33,095 bases of DNA from Acidobacteriota bacterium (lineage in GTDB: Bacteria > Acidobacteriota > UBA6911), in NCBI GenBank assembly GCA_031271905.1, contig JAISUT010000062.1:1-33095 (forward strand). Reading direction: 5' to 3'. The position numbers and the translations under genes were made by a program. The notes under the pieces were generated by a model. The model saw nothing but the letters and a program-made list of their open reading frames with translations. It had not been told where the DNA came from and ran no database searches. The number at the start of each line of letters is the position of its first letter. The first letter of the stretch is position 1. Below are positions 15,265 through 22,536 of this stretch, one piece after another.

Positions 15265-15630
15265 TCAGGCGGCGGTCGCCAGCGCGGCCTTGGCGCTTTC
15301 CGCCAACTTGGCGAAAGTCTCGGGATCTTTGATGGCGATCTCGGCGAGCACGCGGCGATCCAACTCGATGTTCGCCTTCTTCAAGCCGGCGACAAACTTG
15401 CTGTAGGAGATGTCGTTGCTGCGCGCAGCCGCGCCCAGGCGGATGATGAACAGGCTGCGGAAGTCGCGCTTCTTGGCGCGGCGGTCGCGGTAGGCGAACT
15501 GCAACGCCCTGTCCACCGACTCCTTGGCAGACCTGTGCAACTTGCTCTTAGTCAGGCGAAAGCCCTTGGCCAACCCTAAAATCTTCTTCCGGCGCTGTAC
15601 GCGCTTGTTACCACGTTTTACTCTCGGCAT
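15265..15630 (-). CDS. rplT: 50S ribosomal protein L20
   Basis: A full-length L20 (121 residues): [26 protein letters not shown], the [28 protein letters not shown] block and the globular C-terminal [28 protein letters not shown]. It binds 23S rRNA early in large-subunit assembly and represses the rpmI-rplT mRNA in well-studied bacteria. Here it is 206 bases from rpmI, unusually far, and the gap holds a terminator-like hairpin and a partial repeat. Ribosome site GGAG before ATG 15630. Confidence 0.96.
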   Translation of the reverse strand: MPRVKRGNKRVQRRKKILGLAKGFRLTKSKLHRSAKESVDRALQFAYRDRRAKKRDFRSLFIIRLGAAARSNDISYSKFVAGLKKANIELDRRVLAEIAIKDPETFAKLAESAKAALATAA

Positions 15631-15780
15631 TTTTCACTCCAGTCGATCCGCCGGCCATCGCCCGTCACCACGGGGGCGAAAGCCGGAAACTCGCAACGAC
15701 CTTGCGCGACCCGCCGCAGGCGGTCCGTGCCGGCCGTGCGAAGGCGCGCGCGTTGCGCATTCGATGTTCGGGCATGTCCC

Positions 15781-15799
15781 TAGAGGGAACCTCTAAAAA
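15781..15799. repeat. Partial dispersed repeat, copy R4 (end only)
   Basis: AGGGAACCTCTAAAAA (15784-15799) matches the left end of R1 exactly, then diverges into the hairpin that follows. It may be a terminal fragment of the same element family, or a converged terminator tail. Confidence 0.45.
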
Positions 15800-15825
15800 G
15801 CCCGCAGGCGGCGCCCCGGGCTTTT
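15796..15825 (-). terminator. Terminator-like hairpin between rpmI and rplT
   Basis: A 9-bp stem AAAAGCCCG (15796-15804) with CGGGCTTTT (15817-15825) and an inner GGCGCC. On the minus strand it ends in CGGGCTTTTTAG, a U-run after a GC stem. It lies 12 bases past the rpmI stop and could attenuate rplT-pheST expression. Confidence 0.6.
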
Positions 15826-15836
15826 CGCGACGCCCG

Positions 15837-16034
15837 TCAGATGTTCAACATCCGCTTGACGCGCCCCGTGTCCGCCTTGCTCACCAAGGCGGTGTCCACC
15901 AGCTTGCGCACGCGCTTGCGGGGCTTCTTGGTCAAGATGTGCCGCGCATGGCTATGGCGGCGCGTGATCTTCCCCGTCCCTGTCAACTTGAACCGCTTGG
16001 CGGCGCTTTTGCTCGTCTTTCCCTTACCCTTCAC
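15837..16034 (-). CDS. rpmI: 50S ribosomal protein L35
   Basis: A 65-residue basic protein with the L35 pattern: [33 protein letters not shown] and the C-terminal KRMLNI. The start is a GTG at 16034, preceded by GGGGGA at 6-base spacing. The 106-base gap to infC (16035-16140) has no gene. Confidence 0.95.
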   Translation of the reverse strand: MKGKGKTSKSAAKRFKLTGTGKITRRHSHARHILTKKPRKRVRKLVDTALVSKADTGRVKRMLNI

Positions 16035-16140
16035 GATGTATCCCCCAACTCTCGTTACAAACCCGGACGCCTTCCCACTCGCCGGACTTGGATGTAAAAC
16101 GCGCTATAGTATCCACCCAAACGGGGGATTTGTGAAGCCT

Positions 16141-16668
16141 CTATCCCCTTTTTTTCGGGATGAAGATCGCCGTCAGCGCATACCCTTCCAGCTTGGGCGG
16201 CCGTTCCACGTCGGCCAGCTCGGAAAGCTCCGTCACCAGCCGGTCCATCAACTTGCGCCCCAGTTCCTGGTGCATCATCTCGCGCCCGCGGAAGGTGACC
16301 GTAGCCTTCGCCTTGTTCCCCTCCTCGAGGAAGCGCAGGACGTTGTTCTTCTTGAACTGGAAATCGTGCTCCTCGGTCTTAGGCCGGAACTTCACCTCTT
16401 TGAGTACGACCTGCTTCTGGTTCTTGCGGGCTTCGTGCGCCCGCTTGCTCTTTTGGTATTGAAGCTTGCCGTAATTCACGATCCGGCAGACGGGTGGCGT
16501 GGCGCCGGGGGCGACCTCCACCAAGTCCAACTCCTTCGACTTGGCGATGGCGAGCGCCTCCTCCGGCGTCATGATGCCGAGCTGACCCCCCTCGTCATCG
16601 ACGACCCGAATCTCCTTCGCGCGAATCATCTCATTGATTCGAACCCGTGGTGCTTTGGCTGTTGCGAT
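16141..16668 (-). CDS. infC: Translation initiation factor IF-3, probable AUC start
   Basis: IF-3 binds the 30S subunit and checks start-codon choice. From ATG 16629 it would be 162 residues and miss the usual beginning. In frame, 13 codons upstream at 16668-16666, an ATC stands 5 bases after a perfect AAGGAGG, giving a 175-residue protein whose N-terminus contains PRVRINEMIRAKEIRV, the normal IF-3 opening. Rare AUU/AUC/AUA starts are characteristic of infC and let IF-3 repress its own mRNA. The N-domain covers residues 1-75, the linker is Lys-rich (QYQKSKRAHEARKNQKQ), and the C-domain has KEVKFRPKTEEHDFQ. It is 42 bases after thrS. Confidence 0.95.
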   Translation of the reverse strand: MATAKAPRVRINEMIRAKEIRVVDDEGGQLGIMTPEEALAIAKSKELDLVEVAPGATPPVCRIVNYGKLQYQKSKRAHEARKNQKQVVLKEVKFRPKTEEHDFQFKKNNVLRFLEEGNKAKATVTFRGREMMHQELGRKLMDRLVTELSELADVERPPKLEGYALTAIFIPKKRG

Positions 16669-16709
16669 TGCGACCTCCTTGGGAATGGGGCGGGAAGCGG
16701 GGAAACGCC

Positions 16710-18506
16710 CTACGGCCTCACCGTCCGCTCCTTGATGTACCCCACGATTTTGTTCAAGAACCCATCCACGGGCAACGCTCCCTCGTCGCCCTGGAAACGA
16801 TTGCGCACCGAGACCGTCCCCGCCTCGACCTCCTTGTCGCCGATGACCAGCATGTAGGGGATCTTCTGCGTCTGCGCCGCCCTGATCTTATACCCCATCT
16901 TCTCGTTGCGGTCGTCAAGCTCCGCGCGGACGCCTGCGGCGGCGAGCTTGCCCAACACCGTCCGGGCGTATTCGTGATGACGCTCCGCGATGGGGACGAG
17001 GACCGCCTGCACCGGCGCGAGCCATATCGGGAACGCCCCGGCGTAGTGCTCGATCAGCACCCCGAGGAAGCGCTCGATGGAGCCGAGCAACGCCCGGTGC
17101 ACCATCACCGGCTGGTGGTTCTGCCCGTCCGGCCCGACATACGAAAGGTCGAAGCGCTTGGGCAGCGTGAAGTCGAACTGGATGGTCGAAAGCTGCCACG
17201 AGCGCCCGATGGCGTCGATGAGCTTCACGTCGATCTTGGGGCCGTAGAAGACCGCCTCCCCTTCCATCCGCTTCCAGCCGATGCCGCGCTCCTTGAGCGC
17301 GTCCATGAGGGCGCCCTCGGCCAGCTCCCAGTCCTCCTCCGTGCCGGCGTAGTTCTTCTTGTTGGAGGAGTCGCGCACCGAGAGCTCGACCTTGAACTCG
17401 GCGAAGCCGAAGCTCTTCATGATGAGCAGCACCAAGTCCATCGCGTCGGCGATCTCGCCCTTGACCTGCTCGCGGGTGCAGAAGATGTGCGCGTCGTCCT
17501 GAGTGAAGCCGCGCACGCGCAGGAGGCCGTGCAACACGCCGCTCTTCTCGTAGCGGTAGACGGTGCCGAACTCCGCGAAGCGGAGCGGCAGCTCGCGGTA
17601 GCTGCGCATCTGCGACTTGTAGATCAGGATGTGCCCGGGGCAGTTCATCGGCTTGAGGACGAACTCGTCCTCGTCGATCTTGAACAGGTACATGTTCTGC
17701 TTGTAGTAGTCGTAATGCCCCGACTTCTTCCAGAGCGCGTCGCGCCCGATGTGCGGCGTGGTGACGAACTCGTATCCGCGCCGGAACAGCTCCTCGCGCA
17801 GGAACTCCTCGATCTTGACGCGGACGCGCGTCCCCTTGGGGTGCCAGAACGCCAGCCCCTGCCCCGCCTCGTCCGACATGCTGAAAAGGTCGAGTTCGCG
17901 CCCCAACTTCCGATGGTCGCGCTTTTTCGCCTCCTCGATCTGATTCAGGTATTCCGTCAGCTCCCCTGCGGTCAAGAACGCCGCGCCGTAGATGCGCTGC
18001 AACTGCTGGCGGTGTTCGTCCCCGCGCCAATAGGAGCCGGCGACGCTCATCAGCTTGAAGCTGCCGGGCTGTATCTGCCCGGTGGAGCGGAGGTGCGGGC
18101 CGAGGCAGAAGTCGGTGAGCGCCCCCAGCCGGTAGATGGAAAGCGTGTCGCCCGCCTTCTCCTCGATCAGCTCGACCTTGAGGTGCTCGCCCCGCGCGGA
18201 GAAGTCGGCGACGGCATCGGCCTTGGAGACGACCGACGGCTCGAACGGGAGGTCTTGCGCCTGGAGCTCCGCCATCTTCTTCTCGATCTTCCCCAAATCG
18301 TCTTCCGAGAAGCTTTCGGCGCGTTCGAAATCGTAGTAGAAGCCGTCGCTGATGGCGGGGCCGATGCCCAGCCGCGTCCCCGGGAAAAGCTCCAAGACGG
18401 CGGCCGCCATCAGGTGGGACGTGCTGTGGCGGTAGGTCTCCAGCGCGGTGGCCGACTCGTTGACCTCGCCTTCCCTGCCGTCCGAATATCTTATCTTCAA
18501 TGCCAT
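16710..18506 (-). CDS. thrS: Threonyl-tRNA synthetase lacking the TGS domain
   Basis: A class II synthetase (598 residues) that charges tRNA-Thr. The N-terminal TGS domain found in the usual 640-residue form is missing: after only about 20 residues it enters the editing domain at TYRHSTSHLMAAAV. The editing zinc-type motif HSTSH is intact, as are the catalytic Zn ligands (Cys in MNCPGH, His in the IYK block, His in VMVHRALLGS), motif 2 FGTVYRYEKSG and the C-terminal anticodon-binding domain ending in KERTVRP. The start ATG at 18506 has only a weak ribosome site. No T-box-like leader was recognised between it and repeat R2. Confidence 0.95.
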   Translation of the reverse strand: MALKIRYSDGREGEVNESATALETYRHSTSHLMAAAVLELFPGTRLGIGPAISDGFYYDFERAESFSEDDLGKIEKKMAELQAQDLPFEPSVVSKADAVADFSARGEHLKVELIEEKAGDTLSIYRLGALTDFCLGPHLRSTGQIQPGSFKLMSVAGSYWRGDEHRQQLQRIYGAAFLTAGELTEYLNQIEEAKKRDHRKLGRELDLFSMSDEAGQGLAFWHPKGTRVRVKIEEFLREELFRRGYEFVTTPHIGRDALWKKSGHYDYYKQNMYLFKIDEDEFVLKPMNCPGHILIYKSQMRSYRELPLRFAEFGTVYRYEKSGVLHGLLRVRGFTQDDAHIFCTREQVKGEIADAMDLVLLIMKSFGFAEFKVELSVRDSSNKKNYAGTEEDWELAEGALMDALKERGIGWKRMEGEAVFYGPKIDVKLIDAIGRSWQLSTIQFDFTLPKRFDLSYVGPDGQNHQPVMVHRALLGSIERFLGVLIEHYAGAFPIWLAPVQAVLVPIAERHHEYARTVLGKLAAAGVRAELDDRNEKMGYKIRAAQTQKIPYMLVIGDKEVEAGTVSVRNRFQGDEGALPVDGFLNKIVGYIKERTVRP

Positions 18507-18612
18507 GTCTTTATCCGCCGCCTGTCTGGTAAACCATCTTCCGCCCCGTGGGGGATATGCCGGGGTCGCCGGGAACCTGCCTTGTTTTTAAGGAAACGCA
18601 AATTTTTATTTT

Positions 18613-18737
18613 TAGGGAGCCTCTAAAAACCCCGGGCGCTGCGTTGCGCCTTGGCCGAAAATGCCCATTTACCTTGGTAAACTCCGCTTCCCGACCTGCG
18701 GCGACGCCCTGTCTGCGAGGTTTTTAGAGGCTCCCTA
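18613..18737. repeat. Dispersed palindromic repeat element, copy R2 (perfect ends)
   Basis: 125 bases bounded by a perfect 19-bp inverted repeat, TAGGGAGCCTCTAAAAACC (18613-18631) and its complement (18719-18737). The outermost TA on each side could be a TA target duplication, as for IS630/mariner-type elements. It has no coding capacity, so it fits a MITE or REP-like unit. It lies between tRNA-Val and thrS. Confidence 0.88.
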
Positions 18738-18757
18738 TAAGAAGTTTGATTCCATTT

Positions 18758-18832
18758 TGGTAGGCGCGAGCGGATTTGAACCGCTGACCCCTTCCGTGTC
18801 AAGGAAGTGCTCTCCCCCTGAGCTACGCGCCT
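18758..18832 (-). tRNA. tRNA-Val (GAC)
   Basis: A complete cloverleaf: acceptor AGGCGCG/CGCGCCT, D arm GCTC...GAGC, anticodon arm CTTCC-TTGACAC-GGAAG with GAC, T arm AGCGG-TTCAAAT-CCGCT, A73 and encoded CCA (18760-18758). The first pair is A1-U72 instead of the more usual G1-C72. Confidence 0.95.
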
Positions 18833-18847
18833 AAAAAACAAACGCTT

Positions 18848-18876
18848 AAGGTACCCAATGCCTCAACGGGTGTCAA
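18848..18876 (-). promoter_or_regulatory. Promoter of tRNA-Val
   Basis: Minus-strand TTGACA (18876-18871), 17-base spacer, TACCTT (18853-18848), about 15 bases before the tRNA. The -35 and spacing are ideal, the -10 weaker. Transcription could continue through R2 into thrS. Confidence 0.6.
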
Positions 18877-18887
18877 CAACTTTTTGG

Positions 18888-18923
18888 ACGCACTTCGGGA
18901 CGCACTTCGGGACGCACTTCGGG
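18888..18923. repeat. Three tandem copies of ACGCACTTCGGG
   Basis: Three perfect 12-bp copies (18888-18899, 18900-18911, 18912-18923) directly upstream of the tRNA-Val -35, downstream of the S41-gene stop. Function unknown. Confidence 0.9.
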
Positions 18924-18968
18924 GCGCGTGTTGGACGCGCCCGCACGCCGGACGCGCCGCCAACCGCG

Positions 18969-20213
18969 CTACGCGGCCTGCCGCAACCCCTCCGCCGCGC
19001 CGCCGCCAAGGACTTCCAGCGCCTTGTCGAGCTGGATCTTCTCGACCTTGCCTTTGATCATCTGGTACCTGGTTTCGTCCTCGTCGTAGTCGTAGTAGGA
19101 CTCCACCGCCAAGTCCTGCCGGGTCTCGGTGTCGGGGGAGTCGAAATCGGGCTCGATGCCCGCCTTGCGCGCCGTCTCGTCCTGGATCACCTTGCCGCTA
19201 GGGGTGCAGTATTTCGCCGTGGAGAGGATGAGCACCGCGCCGCTTTTCAACTTCATCGTCTTTTGCGCCGAACCGACGCCGAACGATTTCTTCCCCACCA
19301 AGGAAGCCCGATCATGGTCTTTCAGCGCCCCGGCGACGATCTCCGCCGCGCCCGCCGTGGAGCCGTTGATCAGCACCGCCAGCGGCAGGTCGGTCAGGAA
19401 CTTGTCCGGCGACGCCTCCACCTCGTCCAGCTTCGCCCCTTGCCGGTCCCGGCTGTAGTAGACGACCCCTTTCTCGAGGAAGAAGTTGGCGACATCCGCG
19501 CCCGCGCCCACCTCGCCGTCGGCGCAGTTGCGCAAATCGAGCAGGAGCTTGGACGCCCCGGCCGCGACGAGCGTCTTGAGCTTCACCTTGGCCTGCTCGA
19601 CGGAGGCGGGCGACAGGGATTCCACCTTCAAGTAGCCCACGCCGCCGTCCAGCATCTCGGACGCCACGAGCGCCTCCGCAGGTTCCCGGAGCGTCAGCTC
19701 CATATCCTGCGGCTTGGTCTGGCTGTCCCGAAATATCTGCAATTTGACCACGGTCCCCGGCGCGCCGCGCAGGAGGTGGTCTACTTCGAGGATGCTCATG
19801 TCCTCGACCTCTTTCCCGTCCACCGAGACCAGGTAGTCCCCGGGGCGGACGCCCGCCTTGGCGGCAGGGCCGTCAGACTCGACGGAGACCACATAGACCA
19901 CGTCGGCGCGCGTGGACAGCACCATCCCCGCGCCGGCGGTGGCGTCCTCGCCCCGCTTCTGCAACTCTTCGTACTGTTCGCGGGTCAGGAAGCTGCAATA
20001 GGGGTCGAGCGCCCCGATCAGGCCGCGCATCGCCCCCTCCTGGACCTTGCCCATGTCGGGGACCTCCACATACTCGTCCCGGATCTTCTGGATCACCTCC
20101 ATGAACACCGCCAGCTCTTTGTAGGCGTCTTTGCCGAAAAACACCGCAGACGCGCCGTAGAGCACGATCCCGACGGATATGACCAAAAGCAGTATCTTGC
20201 CTTTTCGGAACAT
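18969..20213 (-). CDS. S41-family (CtpA-like) protein with substituted Ser/Lys dyad
   Basis: A 414-residue protein from ATG 20213 (GAGGAGG upstream). It has an N-terminal membrane anchor or signal (ILLLVISVGIVLYGAS), the S41 N-domain (MRGLIGALDPYCSFLT), a PDZ domain around residues 90-165 (GPAAKAGVRPGDYLVSVDGK) and the protease core. The fold matches carboxy-terminal processing proteases, but an ungapped alignment by eye with E. coli Prc places Gly288 where the catalytic Ser sits (NGSTAGAAEI against the S-A-S-A-S-E pattern) and Val313 where the Lys sits (SFGVG against TFGKG). The substrate-loop DLRxNPGG reads DLRNCADG. It may be an inactive, regulatory or peptide-binding paralogue, or use other residues. 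Its stop is 128 bases before tRNA-Val in the minus direction. Confidence 0.85.
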   Translation of the reverse strand: MFRKGKILLLVISVGIVLYGASAVFFGKDAYKELAVFMEVIQKIRDEYVEVPDMGKVQEGAMRGLIGALDPYCSFLTREQYEELQKRGEDATAGAGMVLSTRADVVYVVSVESDGPAAKAGVRPGDYLVSVDGKEVEDMSILEVDHLLRGAPGTVVKLQIFRDSQTKPQDMELTLREPAEALVASEMLDGGVGYLKVESLSPASVEQAKVKLKTLVAAGASKLLLDLRNCADGEVGAGADVANFFLEKGVVYYSRDRQGAKLDEVEASPDKFLTDLPLAVLINGSTAGAAEIVAGALKDHDRASLVGKKSFGVGSAQKTMKLKSGAVLILSTAKYCTPSGKVIQDETARKAGIEPDFDSPDTETRQDLAVESYYDYDEDETRYQMIKGKVEKIQLDKALEVLGGGAAEGLRQAA

Positions 20214-20346
20214 CAAGCCTCCTCGGCCTCCTTAGGGGTCGGTCGCCGACACCCTCCGACCGCACGGGACGCCGTGGGGCTGCGCGGGTTTGCAACCGAA
20301 CTAAAACTTCACAATTGTGCTACTTTTCACTCCGGCTGACAACTTG

Positions 20347-20388
20347 TAAAAGGCGCAACGCGGCGTCCGGGGTTTTCAGAGGTTCCCA
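20347..20388 (-). repeat. Partial dispersed repeat, copy R3 (left half)
   Basis: On the minus strand, right after the DUF151 stop, about 38 bases match the left half of R1 (GGGAACCTCTGAAAACC, then GGACGCCGCGTTGCGCC). The right half is absent. The rest of the gap 20217-20388 has no gene. Confidence 0.7.
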
Positions 20389-20886
20389 TCACATCTTGTA
20401 TTTGCCCAGGTCGTCAGGGTCGAGGTTCTCCAGCCACTTCTTGATGTCTTCCGGGGCGTTGCGGCCGCCGGAGATCGTCGGGGCGTCCGGGCGGTTGGAC
20501 TTGGACACCACCTCGTCGGTCACGAAGATGGGGGCGTCGGTGCGCAACGCCAAGGCGATGGCGTCCGATGGGCGTGCGTCTACGGCGATGACCTTGCCTC
20601 CGGCATCCAAGAAGACGAGCGCGTAAAAGGTGTTGTCGAGCAGCTCGGTCACGACGACCTTCGAGACCCCGACCTCCAGGTGGCTCAGTATCCCCTTGAT
20701 CAGGTCGTGCGTCATGGGGCGCGGCGGCTCCACCTTTTCGATCTGCAACGCGATGGCGTTCGCCTCGAAGATTCCGACCCAGATCGGCAGCAGCGTCTCG
20801 CCCCCCGCCTCCTGCAACACCACGATCGGCGCGTTGGACAGGGGATCCATCATCAACCCCTTGATTCTGAATTCGATCTCTTTCAT
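20389..20886 (-). CDS. Bifunctional nuclease family protein (DUF151)
   Basis: A 165-residue protein of the BFN/DUF151 family: KEIEFRIKGLMMDPLSNAPIVVLQE, LLPIWVGIFEANAIALQIE, RPMTHDLIKGIL and AVDARPSDAIALALRTDAPIFV, the family's best-kept block. Plant members have been reported to degrade both RNA and DNA; bacterial roles are not settled. It sits 83 bases after miaB on the same strand, as in several delta-type genomes (from memory), and could be co-transcribed with it. The C-terminus extends into an acidic NAPEDIKKWLENLDPDDLGKY tail. Start ATG 20886, with only a weak GGGGG upstream. Confidence 0.85.
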   Translation of the reverse strand: MKEIEFRIKGLMMDPLSNAPIVVLQEAGGETLLPIWVGIFEANAIALQIEKVEPPRPMTHDLIKGILSHLEVGVSKVVVTELLDNTFYALVFLDAGGKVIAVDARPSDAIALALRTDAPIFVTDEVVSKSNRPDAPTISGGRNAPEDIKKWLENLDPDDLGKYKM

Positions 20887-20969
20887 GAGTCTTGAGCCCC
20901 CGTCATCGCCCTACGCCATCCGTTCCGGCGCCCGCGTCGCCCCGCGGCCTGCGGCGCCGGCACCTGACA

Positions 20970-22301
20970 TTATGCGCCAACCGTCCCGTCCATCAAAATT
21001 CCTTTCAAGCTGTTGGGGCTCGATCCGGTCACCTCCACCTGGGCGAAAGAGCCGATCAGGTCGTCCGGTCCGTCGAAGTTCACGATCTTGTTGTCGGTGG
21101 TGCGCCCCGCGAGCCGCACCCGGCTGCGGGCGCGCGCCTCGACCAGCACCTCCACCCGCCGCCCGACCCAGGCTGCGTTCCTCTGCGCCTGGATGTCCCG
21201 CTGCCGCGCCTGGAGCACCTCCAGCCGCCTTCCCTTCTCCTCATCGGCAACGTCGTCGGAAAGTTCATAGGCGGCGGTGTGGGGCCGGGGCGAATACTTG
21301 AAGGAGAAGGCGCCGTCGTACTGCGCCAGGTCGAGCAGGGTCAGGGTGTCGTCGAAGTCCGCCTCGGTCTCGCCCGGGTAGCCCACGATCAGGTCGGTGG
21401 AGATGGCGACGGGGCGCGGCAGGGCGTGTATCTTGCGCACGACGCCCAGGTACCCCTCCCGCGTGTACCCCCGGCGCATGGCGCGCAACACCTTGGTCGA
21501 GCCGGACTGCACCGGCAGGTGGACTTGGTTGCAGACCGCAGGGGTCGTGGCGAGCACGTCCAGCAGCTCGTCCGTGAAGTAGTTGGGGTGGGGCGAGGTG
21601 AAGCGGATGCGACGCAAGCCCTCGACCTTCGCCAGCCGGCGCAACAGCTCCGCGAAGTTGACGGACGGGTCGGAGGGATCGACGTAGGAGTTGACGGTCT
21701 GCCCCAGGAGCAGCACCTCCACGCAACCTTTGCCGACCAGCCCCGCGACCTCGCCCACGACCCCTGCGGAGGCGCGGTGCCGCTCCGGGCCGCGCGTGGC
21801 CGGCACGACGCAGAAGGCGCAACGGCGGTTGCACCCCTCGCTGATGGTCACGCTCGCCCGCCACGCCGTCTCGCGCGATATGTGGCCGTTCTCCAGAGGC
21901 GACGGCTCTTCGTCGCTGCGCAACGCCAGCACCGGCGCGGACGTGCGCCGGCTCCGTTCCACCAAGTCGCCGATGACATGCCCCTGTTGCGGTCCGGCGA
22001 CGATGTTCACGTAGGGGGCGCGCACGAGGATCTTCCCGCCCTCGAGCTGCGCCATGCACCCGAGGACGCAGACGGTCATGCCGGGGCGCGCGGCCTTGCG
22101 CCGCTTCAACTCGCCGAGGCGGGCGTAGGCTTTCTGCACCGCCTTGTCGCGCACGCTGCAGGTGTTGAGCGCCACCACGTCGGCGTCGTCCAAGCCGTCG
22201 GCGGGCACCATGCCGTGCCGCTGGAAGTCGCCGGCGATCTTTTCCGAGTCGAGCGCGTTCATCTGGCACCCGAAGGTCTCGATCCAATATTTCCTTGCCA
22301 T
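20970..22301 (-). CDS. miaB: tRNA-2-methylthio-N6-dimethylallyladenosine synthase MiaB
   Basis: A radical-SAM methylthiotransferase (443 residues) that adds the methylthio group to i6A37 of tRNAs reading UNN codons. An N-terminal UPF0004 domain carries the three auxiliary cluster Cys (ETFGCQMN, LNTCSV, VLGCMA). The radical-SAM core carries CNRRCAFC. The TRAM RNA-binding domain is near residues 370-440. The start is ATG 22301 (MARKYWIETF) behind GGGGCGGGGA; an in-frame start at 22322 is less likely. It is transcribed divergently from its paralogue rimO. Confidence 0.94.
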   Translation of the reverse strand: MARKYWIETFGCQMNALDSEKIAGDFQRHGMVPADGLDDADVVALNTCSVRDKAVQKAYARLGELKRRKAARPGMTVCVLGCMAQLEGGKILVRAPYVNIVAGPQQGHVIGDLVERSRRTSAPVLALRSDEEPSPLENGHISRETAWRASVTISEGCNRRCAFCVVPATRGPERHRASAGVVGEVAGLVGKGCVEVLLLGQTVNSYVDPSDPSVNFAELLRRLAKVEGLRRIRFTSPHPNYFTDELLDVLATTPAVCNQVHLPVQSGSTKVLRAMRRGYTREGYLGVVRKIHALPRPVAISTDLIVGYPGETEADFDDTLTLLDLAQYDGAFSFKYSPRPHTAAYELSDDVADEEKGRRLEVLQARQRDIQAQRNAAWVGRRVEVLVEARARSRVRLAGRTTDNKIVNFDGPDDLIGSFAQVEVTGSSPNSLKGILMDGTVGA

Positions 22302-22328
22302 GTCCCCGCCCCAGTCAAACAACCGGGA

Positions 22329-22337
22329 ATTCTACCA
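22329..22337 (-). promoter_or_regulatory. Extended -10 promoter for miaB
   Basis: Minus-strand TG-G-TAGAAT (22337-22329), one mismatch from an extended -10. A transcript from it would start about 20 bases before the miaB ATG. No -35 is evident. Confidence 0.45.
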
Positions 22338-22433
22338 GACCGGCGCCTCCGGGGCGGCTCGTAATTTCGCCCACGGCGGCGGCGCGCCAGACGCCCCCGG
22401 GATTCTTTGTTTTCCGGCGCGGGGCATTCGCGC

Positions 22434-22462
22434 TTGATGCGGTGGGCGGCGGGGCTTAACAT
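22434..22462 (+). promoter_or_regulatory. Promoter for rimO-yacG-pgpA-cinA
   Basis: TTGATG (22434-22439), 17-base spacer, TAACAT (22457-22462), each 4 of 6 to consensus, about 70 bases before the rimO start. Confidence 0.45.
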
Positions 22463-22536
22463 TGCATGGTTTCACCTTGCTTGCGCATTGGTGCTTGCGT
22501 ATCGGTTGTCGGCGGTGTGCGCCGGGGGGATGACGG

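Noticed and set aside
18507-18612. T-box or threonine attenuator leader for thrS
   Set aside because: No T-box sequence, run of Thr codons or clear terminator was found in the short leader.
18888-18923. CRISPR-like array
   Set aside because: Repeats are 12 bp, directly adjacent without spacers, and no cas genes are present.
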